Shown here one piece after another: positions 43,220 to 55,985 of a DNA stretch of 64,000 bases. The notes below the pieces were generated by a model. It saw only the letters and a program-made list of their open reading frames with translations. It had not been told where the DNA came from and did no database searches. The stretch covers positions 8,646,138-8,710,137 of the forward strand of contig NC_058144.1 in assembly GCF_011075055.1 (NCBI RefSeq), in the 5' to 3' direction. The first letter of the stretch is position 1. Each line of letters starts with the position of its first letter. The position numbers and the translations under genes were made by a program. This stretch comes from Mangifera indica. Its lineage: Eukaryota; Streptophyta; Magnoliopsida; Sapindales; Anacardiaceae.

Positions 43220-46200
43220 ATGGCCATGGCCAGCGCTTCTATTTTCTCCGCCGATTTATCGACGCTATTTCGCCCAGACATGACGTCAGCGCCAGACAAA
43301 ACAAAGTGGAGTCCGATTTTGAAGCCTCTAGCCGCGTCCACGGAGCAGAGAGCAAGGTCATCGACGGCGAGAACGAAAACGGCGAGGGAGAGGAGGAACA
43401 GCTTTGTGGAGAAGAAGAGTAGTAGTGAAGAAGGTGCGAGATTTCGCGGAGTCAAAGTGGAGGAAGAACGGGAACGCGATAGAAAGAGTTTGAGAGATTA
43501 CTTTGTTGAAGCAAAAGATATGATTAGATCGGACGGTGGTCCGCCTCGCTGGTTCTCTCCATTAGAGTGCCGATCTCATTCTCCTGATTCTCCTCTCCTC
43601 CTCTTTTTGCCCGGTTTGTCTGTTAGCTTATTTTCATTACTTTTTATTGGTCAACACTCTTTTTAGGACTGTTATATTTTAATTAAAAAAAGTCAATTAT
43701 TAATCAATCACAGCGGGGAGGACGTAACGAAAGGAGTTGCTGCTTTTTGTTTTTTTGTGTCCACTTGATAACAGTGTCTTGAGGACTTTAACACTGACTG
43801 GGCTCAGCCTATTCGGACCCATACAATTGACAATCGGTTGAGAACATTATTATATAATAGTGATATATATAAAATTTTATGAATAAATAATAATATATTA
43901 TTATATAATTAGATAATTAAAAATTAAAGATAAAATTATATTTAATTATATTATATCATTATTTATACACAAAAATGTGTACATAATTTTATTACATTAC
44001 AATATTTTTTAGTTAAATCATGTAATTGAACAATTAGACTATGGAAGTAATTTATGCTAAAATATAACTTGTAATGTAAAATACTGGCTTACCCGTCCAA
44101 CCAATTAGATTTAAAAAAAAAAAATTGATTTACCATATAGGCGAAATGTGATTGCAAATTTTTACATTTTATATTACAAGTTGCTTTTGTTATTCAAATA
44201 ATTGGTATTTGTTATGTAGTAGGTTTTTTCTTTTTTTAATGGAAAATAGAAATTCATATTTCTCTATTATTCAATATAAAATTTGCAGGAATGGATGGAG
44301 TTGGACTTGGACTTATAACACAGCATCAAAGACTTGGACAGTACGTACGCGTTCAACCATCATTAGAAATAATACTTGTAAAAATGTTTAGATTAGTTTG
44401 TGATTACTATTATTTTAAAAAGTAAGGGCTACACTTCATTTCCAATCATATTTATTTAGTTCAGACCAACTTACAAATGTGTTTTCCCATAATCAAAAAA
44501 AAGTATAAAAGTTTATAAAACTTGATCATTATGTTTTAGCTTATGTATTATCTTTGATTCTGTCAACACTTGGTAAGAACCTGATTATTATGTTATGTGA
44601 TTATCTGCTGTCTACTGACTAGTTATAGCATTGTTATATAAGCTGTTTAATTTGTATTTCATATGAATGAAGGATATTTGACATATGGTGCTTGCATATT
44701 CCTGTCAAGGATGGAACATCATTTACAGGTTTTGTTTTTTCTTTCTTACTCGTATATTATATTCATACATGTTACATATAAGTGATATGCTCTATCAATA
44801 AGCTGTAACTTTCTTCTTTTTGAATGATTTCTCCCCAATTGGTTATGGTTCAGGACTAGTGAAGCTTGTAGAAAGAACGGTTAGATCAGAGAATTATCGT
44901 TTGCCAAATAGACCAATATATCTGGTTGGAGAATCTCTTGGAGCATGCATTGCATTAGCTGTTGCAGCCAATAATCCTGATATCAACCTTGTGCTAATTT
45001 TGGCTAACCCAGGTTAGAATTTGCTTTAACTTTCATGCTAAAGATATTAGTGATTTTGCTAGTCTTATTAATAAAATGCATGTGTGTATTGATATTAAAA
45101 CTTCAACATTAAAAGTTGTTTTTTAATTGTCAGAAATAAATGTTAATTATTTTATATCATTAGCAAGCTTATGACTGTCATGCTTGTTTTTGAGTTTGAC
45201 CAAGTTAGAATTCAGTTATTTGCATGGTGTCTTAATGAAATTTTGAATACTAGATCCAAATTAGAGGTTATGTAGGTATTGTTGAATATGACATTTAAGA
45301 GAATACAATTATCTAGTGTTCTCCTGCAATTATGGTAAAATCTTTCACCATCTTATCACTAGATGTAGGCTTTCAGCCCATTACAAACATATTTATCTTT
45401 TCTGATTGTTGATTTTCTGCTATTCTGTTGATGAACTAATCCAAATTTGTTTGATGAGTAAACCTGACACCACCGAATTTGTCCTTGACTTTTTTGTTGG
45501 TTTAACTGACTGGATCTAGCTTAGCCACAGTGAAACAATGTCTATTGAAAGAGGGATACATGCCAGAGGCTGCCACATATGGGCAGTGATCTTTTGGGAT
45601 CAAAGTACTGTTCTAAATATAGCTCTCCTTGAGAAACTGGAAAAAAAAAATCTGTCACTTTAGCACACATGAATACTAGCTTCATCATGGATGGCATTCA
45701 GTTCATAAGTACCTTTTCTTACTTGTATGGTATCTAATTGATGTTCTTTTACAGCTACATCTTTCAGCAAGTCGCAGTTGCAACCTTTGATACCTTTATT
45801 GGAGTTTATTCCATATCAAGTCCCTCTTATTCTTGTGTCAGTGCTCTCTTTAATGGAAGGTTTGCTCTTCTGCTCAAATCTCTGCTTTATGTCTTCGTTA
45901 CTTTAACTGCATATTGTTTTCACTCTGAGATTTTTTAAAGTAATCATTTTAGAGGGAATATTACTTGCACAAAAATGGTGTCCAATTTGAAGCAAGTGGT
46001 GCAATGTGATGGCGATAGACAATTGACTTTGGAAACATATTTTCGATAGACATATAGATTGGCATAGAATTTTTTAACATTTTTCTTAATTTTTCATTAT
46101 TAGTTTTTCAAATTAAGAGATAGGATCTATGATAGGCTTATGAATTGTCAGTGTATTTTTCAGATAATTACAATGCTTTTCCAGTATTCATGCTTCGGTA

Positions 46201-49200
46201 TTATGATAATGGTGTTTATCCGTTTTATTCTTCCTAGTCACTTCTTGAATGACCTGGATTGGCTGAAGAGTTGGGAGCTGGGCTTCAATTTTTCTTGAGC
46301 TTCTGTCTTTAACTTAAATGTGAAGAAAGAATGTTATTTTCTTTGTACTGCTTCCAGAAAATGATGCTAGTCTATGTCCTTTCATTATTCTTAGTGCTAG
46401 TGAACATTAATGCCCCAGTTACACATAAGTTTGCTGCATATTTATTACCCTATAATCTTATATTTGAAGTGATATTAACTATCACAATATATGCATATAG
46501 GTGACCCTTTGAGGATGACTGTGGATAAGCTGGTAAAGGGACTGCCTTTGCAAACAACAGTTGGAGATCAGTCACGGGATCTTGTTACAGTATCATCTTA
46601 CCTCCCTGTAAGATCCAAACCTAGATTAAGAATAAGTGAAGTGTGAATTAGATGGTACCATAGGCATTATAAACTTTGCAACATTTATTTTAATACTTTG
46701 AGTGACAATTTTCTGCTAATATGGTTCTATATTTCAATGTTTTTATGATATCGCAACATATTAATTATCAAAAAGAAAAATAAAGAACATGCTGGAAATC
46801 TGTTGGAATTCCTACAGAGACAATTGCATTTTATAACGTATCTATTATTTCAGATTGAGGTTGCCAATATATATTTTTCTCATCCCATCTGCATTGCATG
46901 AAAAGAATTAATAACTTAAGTTGCAGGTTATTACTGACATGCTGCCTAAAGAAACTCTTCGTTGGAAACTAGAAATGCTTAAATCAGCATCTGCATATGC
47001 CAATTCCCGCCTGCATGCTGTGAAAGCTCAGACACTGATACTCTCCAGGTCCTAATCGTTTGCTTGGTCTTTGATTTTCAACATTTTAAACTTTCTATAA
47101 CCTTGCATAAATTCCATATCATAGTATCAGTTTAAGCACTTTTTCTGTTTATGTTTATGACTCTTCCAGAACATGTCAAAGTCACTGACTATCTTCCTTA
47201 CAGTGGGAAGGATCAGCTTTTGCCAAGTGGAGAGGAAGGTGAAAGACTTCGTCTTGCACTACCACAGTGTCAGATTCGTAGGTTCAATGACAGTGGTCAC
47301 GCTCTTTTCCTGGTAAAATATATTAATTTTCTGTCTTTGCTTGCGTGTATGTACTTGCATCAGAAACTTTTTTGCTTCTTTTTGAGCCACAGTCAGATGT
47401 ATTGGCATCTTGGCTGAGTCCTATGTGTTTCTTTCTATATGTTTATTGTATGTTTTCACTTTATAAGTCGTCCTCCAAATTCATATTTGATGCATATAGT
47501 AGTTATTGTGTCAGGAAGATGATTTCGATTTGGTAACTGTCATCAAAGGCGCTGGTTTCTATCGCCGTGGAAAGTACCTTGACTATGTTTCAGATTTTAT
47601 TCCACCAACCCCTTCTGAATTCAAAAAGATATTCAAATCAAACAGGTAACAACTAACTTTCAAGAGAACTTATGCTATAGCAACATAAATAAATTGTATA
47701 TATCCAATCGGTTCACAAATGGTGTTATAAATTTGAAATATGTCAGTCGAAGATTTCTTAAAGTTGCTAACTGTACCATCCATTCAATGAATTAAAAATA
47801 GTGTAGTGGAGCAGTGAAAATATAACCATCCCCACTTAATGGTGCCGTTGGGTTCACAGAATAAACATGGGACAGTGAAAATATGTATCAATAGTCTCTT
47901 AGTATCCAAATAATCATAAATCCTCAAAAGTTAACCTTAATTATATTGAGGTATTAAATTGGTTCAATTAGTTACATAGTAGAATTTGATTTTATTCATT
48001 ATATGCAAGCTCATCTAATCCATTTTGCTCAAACAAAGGACAATAGGGTTTATGAACTGTCCTATTTAATCAAATCCCAATCCTATAAGAAAAAGAATAA
48101 TAAAATAGTAATAATAATAATTCAATCATTGATGTGCCAATCATAATCTGGAAATTGGGCTATGTACCACGTATATTGCTGTGTTGAATGCTTTTTTCAC
48201 TAATATTTAGCCAGCTGATTGAGTTGTAATTACCTTCATAATTTTTTTTTTTTTTTTTTGTGGTACTCACAACCATGAACTTCTAGATGGATATATTTAG
48301 CTACTGCTCCTGTTATGCTCTCAACTTCAGTGAATGGGAAGATTGTCAGAGGCCTAGCTGGAATTCCTTCTGAGGGACCAATCTTATTTGTTGGCTATCA
48401 CATGTTACTAGGACTTGAGTTGTTTCCCTTAGTCTCACAATTTATGATCGAAAGAAATATTGTTCTGCGAGGAATAGCACATCCCATGATGTTTAAGAAA
48501 TTGAAAGATGGAAAGTTACCAGAGTTGTCCCAATATGACACGTATAGAATAATGGGTGCAGTTCCTGTCTCAGGAACCAATTTCTACAAGCTCTTATCTT
48601 CGAAGTCTCATGTCCTACTTTATCCTGGAGGCATGCGTGAGGCTCTTCATAGGAAGGTTAGATCTCTTTATTGTTTACAGGGTTACCTTGATCTGCACTT
48701 CTTATCGTATTTATTATTTTGATGTTTCATTTTATTTGGAATTTATAATCCTTGTGTAAAAATTTCATTTTCCGGTTTCCTGTGTACCACAATATTTGGA
48801 AGGGGAGAAAATAATGAATAGGTCGATAGCGTATTCTTTTTACTAACATAAATGGAATATCTTCTAATAAGATGCTTGTAGTTAGATGATACAACGTTGA
48901 CTAATTCCACTTTCTCACTTACTCTTCTTTAAGCTTGAATGTGAGTAAAAGTGCCCACACATTTTGTTTGAGCAACTTGTAGTGGTGTTTTTGTACACAG
49001 TGTGGCTACATAATTTATATTTTCCTGTTTAATTCTTTGGCTTACTTCTCTTCCTCAAAATCAAACACTAGATTCTTAAATTTCAAGTTACTACTACCAT
49101 TTTGGTATACTCACTCTTCATACTTTTGCAGGGAGAAGAATACAAGTTATTTTGGCCAGAACGGTCAGAGTTTATCAGGATGGCAGCTAGATTTGGGGCC

Positions 49201-50918
49201 AAAATCATACCTTTTGGTGCTGTTGGAGAAGATGACATTGGACAAGTAAGCCTGAAACCTTAGTATCATTTCTCCAATTACCGTCTACCTTTACAATTGT
49301 TAATCTCTGTCATAAACTGGCATATGTGGTCCTCTGAAGTTTACGGCATGATTTAATTTTATTGATATATGTTGAACTAGACTCAAATTTGTTAGGTTTC
49401 CATCCTTCCTGCTTATTGTTATCTGTGCACATCTGAAATTTTGTGCTTATCTTGCGTGATAGGAAAATAAGCAAGATTAAGAAATTAATACTTCTGTCAA
49501 GAAGAAAGGAATAATATTCTGATTTATATTATGTGCCAATGAGATGCATATTACAAAGTCTCTTTGTGGGTTTTGTTGGTTAGTGCTATTGTAAATGTCC
49601 TAACTAGTGCTAACTTGATTTGATTGTCATATTTACTTAACTCTAGGCATTCTGTGTGCCAACCTATTTAGAGCTTGTTAGTTTCGTTATGGTCTCTGTT
49701 CTCTAATGAATAACAAAATGCATTCATTATTGTCAGGTAGTTTTCGATTATGATGACCTTATGAAGATTCCTTACTTTAGGAATGAAATAAATGAAATGA
49801 CTAGTGAGGTTATAAACTTGAGGTAAGCTGACTATTTTCATGTCAACTAAAATTGAATCTGTGTCTTGACACATTTTCTCGGCCTTTTTTAAAACCTTTA
49901 TCTATGCCTTCCTGCATTCCCTCCTTTTCAATTTGTTATTGATGTGGTGGTAATAGGACTGATGCAAGCGGTGAAGTCGCGAACCAAGATGTTCATCTTC
50001 CAGGAATTCTACCAAAAGTTCCAGGCCGGTTTTATTTTTACTTTGGAAAACCTATAGAAACAGAAGGTACGGTCATTAGCTGGGCCACGTTTTTTAATTC
50101 TATTCGCTTTCCTATTTGTAACAAATTTAGTCCAATAGCTTTGTGATTGTCAAAATATTGTCTACTTTAAATATACAATTCATATTCTTTGGTTTAATAG
50201 ACTGATCCACTATCAAGATATTGTCTACTTTAGACATACAATCTATCATGATTTTGTATTTGAGTTTTGTAAGTCAAAATGCATTTAGACAGTTTGAAGA
50301 GCTCATAATCTATTTAAGTAATCATATTTTAGCATCTCTTAATGACTAGGGTGCGTCACACTATTTGACCACCGCCTAGTTAGACAGAAGCCAATTACTG
50401 GGTCACTGAAAAACTAGCACAATGAATAATCTGATAGCCATAGACATCAGTGTTCTCTAGTTGAAAAGCCCAACTGATAATCATGAACTCATAGGTGCTT
50501 CATTCACTTTTGGTTGCTACAAACAGCCAAGATAGAGTCAAAACTGTGAGACATGTACTGATATTGTTGAGTCCATTGTTGCTGGCCAGTATATAGACTA
50601 ACTCAGCTAATAATTTCATCAATTTAATTTGCTGCTCTAAAGGCAATAATAAGTAACTAGCAATTTGATTCTCCACAACTTTGACCCTCACTGAGTATTG
50701 ACTTGCATCGTTAATGTTGTTTTGCAGGGAGGAAACAAGAATTACGAGACAGGAAGAAATGTCATGAGTTGTATTTAGAAGTGAAGTCTGAGGTTGAAAA
50801 TTGCCTTTCTTACTTAAAGGAGAAGAGAGAAAGTGACCCTTATCGGAATTTATTGCCTCGCCTGATTTACCAGGCCACACATGGCTTTACATCTGAAGTT
50901 CCCACCTTTGAACTCTGA
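43220..50918 (+). CDS. Phytyl ester synthase-like esterase/acyltransferase, copy 2
   Basis: Fourteen coding exons give 701 aa: 43,220-43,613; 44,289-44,340; 44,673-44,728; 44,854-45,012; 45,755-45,859; 46,501-46,607; 46,927-47,048; 47,204-47,312; 47,515-47,645; 48,287-48,656; 49,132-49,245; 49,737-49,822; 49,957-50,066; 50,728-50,918. Exons 2-14 match copy 1 in length base for base, so this is a tandem duplicate. Exon 1 is 129 bases longer, giving a longer, Arg/Ser-rich N-terminus fitting a plastid transit peptide. The hydrolase triad is Ser195 (GESLGA), Asp335 (SGKDQ) and His364 (DSGHA). The LPLAT half has VGYHMLLGLE (His450), RGIAHPMMFKKL and YPGGMREALHRKGEEY. This copy is closer to the PES2 pattern I remember. 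Role by family: fatty acid phytyl ester and triacylglycerol formation in plastids. Confidence 0.92.
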
Positions 50919-51875
50919 TTTTTCCTGCACTTAAAAACTCAACTCCCATCTGCATTCACAGATGAGCTCTAGAACTTTCCCTGCGGTGAAGGGGCATCTT
51001 TTCATGGCTAAAGTTCTTGCAGAGTATTTGCCTTATTTTTCCCTGGAGTAGAGGAAGGAGCTCAAGAATTCAGATTCTTGCTTCGATTTTTTTGCAGAAA
51101 ATAACAGAGGTAGTTGATAGACAAAGCCATGGCTAGTATTTAGCTGTCAGTAAGGAAAGTGATGAGAAAAAATATTTATCTATTTGAAAGAAAATTGGTC
51201 AACTTTCTTGGTCTGAAGCAACAAACAAAAGAGGGGAATGCCTGTAAAATCTCATGGGATATTTTTGCTTATTAAATTCTTGGAAATTTCATTCTTATTT
51301 TACGTGTTAAGAATTTTCTAAATGGTTTTAATTTTAGGATGCGGTTGTTTGGAATAATAAAAAATTATCACAATAATAAATTATCTTGAATACTATATTT
51401 GATATAAATTGGTAAATATAAATAATTATTATATTTGATCAGATATAATAAAAATTTTTAATTATATGTAATTACTTTGAAATATTTTATAAGTTATTTT
51501 TAAAAATTAAATTAAAAAATTAAATATTTAAGATAAATGTGTAAATTAGATTATCATTTATATTATTATTAATAGTAAAAATTATTTATATTATTTATCA
51601 TATTAATATTAATAATAAAAATTTAAATCTTATTATTAGATAAATTGAATAAAATAATATAAAAAATAAAAAATAGATAGATAATCAAAACCAAAACACC
51701 CCCTTGGAGGAGTGTTGGTGATTATGTTGCTAATTTGTTTATGTGATTAACAGTTACAGAAAAGGAAGCATTATTAATTTGGCTATGCTAGACAAACACA
51801 AATTCTAACATAGTATCACTCTACATCTATATAATATCTATTAATGGCTGCATAATCTTTTCTTTCAATTCTTTT
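50919..51875. other. Phytyl ester synthase 3' flank and Tourist-like MITE
   Basis: No gene is seen. About 51,338-51,704 is a Tourist-like element: ATGCGGTTGTTTGG on the left, and AAGGGGGTGTTTTGGTTTTG read from the right end. The interior is AT-rich. Confidence 0.5.
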
Positions 51876-53036
51876 TCAAGCAGTTTCAGGCCCGTCAGTG
51901 AAGGGAGAAACCAAGCTGCCTACATAAGTGTAGAGAAAAAACCATCTTGGAGCTCTGCGAATGGCAGTGAAGTCATTGACAATTTGCTGTTGAGGTTGAT
52001 ACACAACCAACTTCCCCTCGCCCTTCTCCATCAGAATTTCACCATTCTTCTTCATATACAGAGGCTTCAGAAACATGTAATTGGGGTCCATCATCATCTG
52101 GGGTCCGATCACAATCATCTTCTTCCATGACTCCTTCACGCCAAACTCCTTCATTGCCCAAATCTCAACGCGCTCACCTCTCCACATATGAAAAATGGAA
52201 AATTGCTCATTCATCACCCCGACTTCAATCTGACAGCTCGTCGGATCACTAACCTCTGGTTTTCCAACTTCATTGAATTCTTCTTTGTCCATGTCGAAAG
52301 CCACCACCAGAATACTCATTCTTCTTCCAAACCCCCGAGAAGCTTTCCAAATGAAATATCTGTCAGCAATACAGACTGCTGCTCGAGTGCTGATATGGAA
52401 TGGAACATCTCCGATTTTCTTCCATTTATCAGTGGTTAATGAGTAAATCCTAGCTTCACATTGATAAGAATCAATGTCTTCAAAAGGCTTATCATAAAGG
52501 AAAATAGATCTCAGCACCTTGTAATCATTCTCTCCTCCGTGGAAACCGAATCCCAATGAAGTAAAACAAGTGGTTTCAATGGTGGGAACATCAAACTCCG
52601 GAGGCGGAAGCTTCCTGTAAACTCCTGTAGAAGGGTTAAAGAGATAAATATCTTCATTGCATCTTTGATCAGAAATGCAAAGCAGGCCATGGCAGGAACC
52701 CGAAACCTCAACTTTCTCAAGACATAAACCAAAGGGCACTTTAAGTTTCCGGGCTTTGCTCCATTGTTCGTCATCTACAGCAAAAAGCTTGAAGTCTGTC
52801 CTCAAGATGAGATTTGGGTCGATCTGCATTGCTCTATCAAGGTGCTTCTTAATGAATTTCTTACTTTGAAGCAACGCAAACATGGATTTCGACACACACC
52901 TGAATCGAACAAGAGACTTAACTGGAAGTCTAGCAAAAATATCATTGATAATATCACTCGGCAAATTTGCTGAGACATAAGGGACACTCAAAACATTGGT
53001 GATAATGGAACAAGGGAGGCTCACCATTTTCGCCAA
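51876..53036 (-). CDS. F-box/FBA-type protein (CPR1/CPR30-like family)
   Basis: Single exon, 386 aa. The F-box spans about residues 25-65 (LPSDIINDIFARLPVKSLVR, then FRCVSKSMF), the usual SKP1-binding segment of SCF ubiquitin ligases. It is followed by the F-box-associated (FBA_1) region with GSCHGLLCI, LFNPSTGVYRKLPPP, TSLGFGF and EARIYSLTTDKWKKI. The long C-terminal part is the presumed substrate-binding half; the substrate is unknown. Length and single-exon form are typical of this large plant family. The ATG at 53,036 is chosen because it leads with no earlier in-frame Met before the F-box; MVSLP three codons later is an alternative. Confidence 0.92.
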   Translation of the reverse strand: MAKMVSLPCSIITNVLSVPYVSANLPSDIINDIFARLPVKSLVRFRCVSKSMFALLQSKKFIKKHLDRAMQIDPNLILRTDFKLFAVDDEQWSKARKLKVPFGLCLEKVEVSGSCHGLLCISDQRCNEDIYLFNPSTGVYRKLPPPEFDVPTIETTCFTSLGFGFHGGENDYKVLRSIFLYDKPFEDIDSYQCEARIYSLTTDKWKKIGDVPFHISTRAAVCIADRYFIWKASRGFGRRMSILVVAFDMDKEEFNEVGKPEVSDPTSCQIEVGVMNEQFSIFHMWRGERVEIWAMKEFGVKESWKKMIVIGPQMMMDPNYMFLKPLYMKKNGEILMEKGEGKLVVYQPQQQIVNDFTAIRRAPRWFFLYTYVGSLVSPFTDGPETA

Positions 53037-54648
53037 GTTATCTTTGGCTAGTTGTTTGCAAGCTATGGCTGGTTTGTCTTTGTGATCAGAGAAGAAGATT
53101 AAGATTATATATAGGGAAACATGGTGGAAATTGGATTTGCAGTGGCTAATAGAAAGAAAATACAGCTGGGCTACATTCTTCAGAATCTGGAGAGTAATGA
53201 AAGATATCTAATTAGAGGATCTAGGTAGATTTGATTGGGTTGAATCCATTATTTAATGTCCTTATAAATGAAATATCTAATTCTCTTTCTTGTCTTCATA
53301 TTTATCTTTCTCTTTTTAACTTATTCTAGATTTATCTATTTATGTAGATTTTTATTTCTATTTTTTTTTTATTTCTCTAAAATAATTTAATTTTATAATT
53401 TATAATACCAATAATGACCATGTGGTTTTTATATATAATAAATTATTCATCATTCCAATTAAAATCTCAAATGGGCTAAAATTACCCAAAAATTAACTTG
53501 GATTTTCTTTTCTAAATTGCTCTTATAATATTTAATTTTTTTTCTATATTTGGTGTCTTGTATACCTGTAAGTATTTTTTAAAAGTTTATTTTTATTATT
53601 AAATATTAAAATATTTTATAGTGAATACTAAATTAGATATTAATAATAATATGTACATATGTTTATCATTAATACTTAATCTAATGTTTAATCTTATTAA
53701 ATTTAGATGTCCACTCATTTTTTTTGTTTGAAATGATTATGTTAAATTGTTTGATTAAATAAATATAAAAAAGTAAAATTTGGAAAAAGTTTTTGTTCAT
53801 TTCTTTGGAAATTTCAAACCTCTTGTTAAACTTTTTTCTTTGCTCAACTTGAATTCATTGACCCCCAAGGTTTTCATAACCAATCCAAAAATTGATCCGA
53901 TGAAGAGATTGGTTCAAATAAATCGATAATCAAATCAATCAATTGACTTGTGGCCAAACTAGTAAATTGATTATTGAATAAATATAAAAATAAAATTTAA
54001 AATAGTTTTCTTTATTTAATCATTTAATATTAAATTTTATTCAAAATTAAACATGTATTGAGGATAGCATGGTGGTATTTTTGTTTTATTTTATACATAT
54101 AATGTTGGGTTCAAATCACATAAATGGCAAATACCCCAACACTTTTCCTATATTATTTTTACTTTAGTTTGATTATGTTGGAAATTGCCAAAAATTCTGT
54201 AAATTAAAAATCCCAGTAAACAAACATACTCGGATTTCAGTAATGTTGAAAACGATCTGCCGTGTATTAATTAATTAATTTCCAGGACATATGTTTGCCT
54301 TGCCTTGTACTTTGTTTATGTGGATTAGTAAAATTTTGTTCTATATCTAAGAGAAGAGAGCCTTTCTCTCTACTATTTTTGCGTGTTTTTGGAGGAAGAA
54401 AAATGAACTATTTTCCCTCAGTATTAAATTAATGCACATCCTGTATGAATGGAAACCAGAGTTACATGTAAACTTAGGTAGGTATTGTTTGCATGGTAAA
54501 ATCGTTGGTAGAAGGGAAGGAAGGAACATATAATTTGTTACGAATTGGGCCTTACGTCAACATTAAGAAAGTGGACAAGTACGATTCCAAATGCAGACAA
54601 TCCAATTCCCAGTGTGATATTGTGGTGGTACACATGTCATGCATACGT

Positions 54649-54684
<36 letters not shown>

Positions 54685-55454
54685 AACAAACTTTGGCAAC
54701 ATTTTATTTATTTAACATGACACAAATGTATGTGTATGCTTTAACTGAATCTAAACGCCATGCCATGCCATCGAAGAAAACTCATATCAACTCATTAAAA
54801 ATGTAGAGCCCAATTGGAAACTAGTAAACAAATGGTAGAGGTTCCAGGGGTTGCTTGCAGCTAAGCTACCAATAGCTAGGCAGCTACCATACCACCCTTT
54901 ACTAAGTGAAAGTGAACCAACTTTGGTTCGTTTTTGGAACTTCTTTTGACACCCTTTGCTTTTCCCAAAAGTCCCCTTATCCTTTTCTCCCACAGCACAA
55001 CACCACGGACAGTACAATGACAAATAGAATATGGTTTAAGATACAGGGCATTTTAGGGTAACACGACCAGAGAATATCAAATCCCATATCTACACAGAGA
55101 AGAAGCAGAAGAGAAAGAGAAAAATAATAATAATAATGATGATGATGATAAACAGGCATCCATCAACACATCAATAACTTAACCATCAAATAATAAAAAA
55201 TAGCAGCTAATGTAAAAGTACCAAATCGATCTCATCACCTTGCTTTCAACTCAACATCAAACAACAAAGTTATCTTTTCTATCCATTTACTTTTTTCTTT
55301 TATATATATATATAACATTAATATAAATTGTTCAACCCTAATCACCATTTCACTTTTAATCTCAGTTCTCAGATCTAGATCTCAAAAAGTACTCAAAACC
55401 CATAACGCCAAATGAAATGTAACTAATATAGAATGACCTAATTAAGAAAAAGCA
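53037..55454. other. Spacer between F-box and C2H2 genes
   Basis: AT-rich with no convincing gene. It contains a (CT)n tract at about 54,652-54,681. Short open frames at 54,347-55,159 lack any family signature. A (GAT/AAT)n tract lies at about 55,120-55,150. Confidence 0.45.
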
Positions 55455-55985
55455 TCACAAATGAAGAGTGAGATCAAGTTCGTTAACTTTGTCAGCATTA
55501 TCTGCAGGAGGGGGAGAGGGAGCATCGGGAGTCATGGAGCTACAACCATGATAAGTAACATTAGGCGGAGGAGGAACGGAGGTTGATGGGTACTGGTACT
55601 GCCCATACTGGTGCTGGTAGTGGTACTGTTTCTGGAACTGGTGATCGATGAGGAAGGGTGGTGCAGTGTGGTGTTCTAAAGAAGGGAGTTGGTGGAAAGT
55701 GGGTGGGGGTGGAACCTCGATGTTAATGGAGGAGAAGCTCAAGTTTCTACGTGAAGCAGCTCGCTCACGCTTGTGGGCATTTTGGTGGCCACCCAAAGCT
55801 TGAGAGCTGTAGAACTTTCTGGAGCAGTAAAGGCATGGAAAGAGGCGGGTGGCAGAGGTTGTTGAAGGCGGAAGTGGGGGACGAGGTGGCGGTGGTGATT
55901 GTTGGTGGTGGAGGTGGTGGGCTTGTCGTTTGGTGGGTCTGGGATTGTTGGAGGTGAGGAAGTTGTAAATGTTGGGGTCTGCCAT
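55455..55985 (-). CDS. Single C2H2 (QALGGH) zinc-finger protein with C-terminal EAR motif
   Basis: Single exon, 176 aa. One plant-type finger at residues 51-71 ([21 protein letters not shown]) has the QALGGH core that contacts DNA. It is preceded by a His/Pro-rich stretch and followed by a basic tail, KRERAASRR. The protein ends DLTLHL, an EAR (LxLxL) motif expected to recruit TOPLESS-type co-repressors. This layout is shared by KNUCKLES, SUPERMAN-like and ZFP-type repressors; I cannot choose between them by eye. The middle is rich in Gln, Tyr and Pro ([16 protein letters not shown]). It is most likely a nuclear transcriptional repressor. Confidence 0.9.
   Translation of the reverse strand: MADPNIYNFLTSNNPRPTKRQAHHLHHQQSPPPPRPPLPPSTTSATRLFPCLYCSRKFYSSQALGGHQNAHKRERAASRRNLSFSSINIEVPPPPTFHQLPSLEHHTAPPFLIDHQFQKQYHYQHQYGQYQYPSTSVPPPPNVTYHGCSSMTPDAPSPPPADNADKVNELDLTLHL

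Noticed and set aside
50500..50880. A 126-codon minus-strand open frame
   Set aside because: It runs antisense through the last exon and intron of phytyl ester synthase copy 2 and shows no domain.
54493..55159. Short open frames between the F-box and C2H2 genes
   Set aside because: They are short, contain microsatellite-derived residues (serine-leucine runs), and lack splice or family support.
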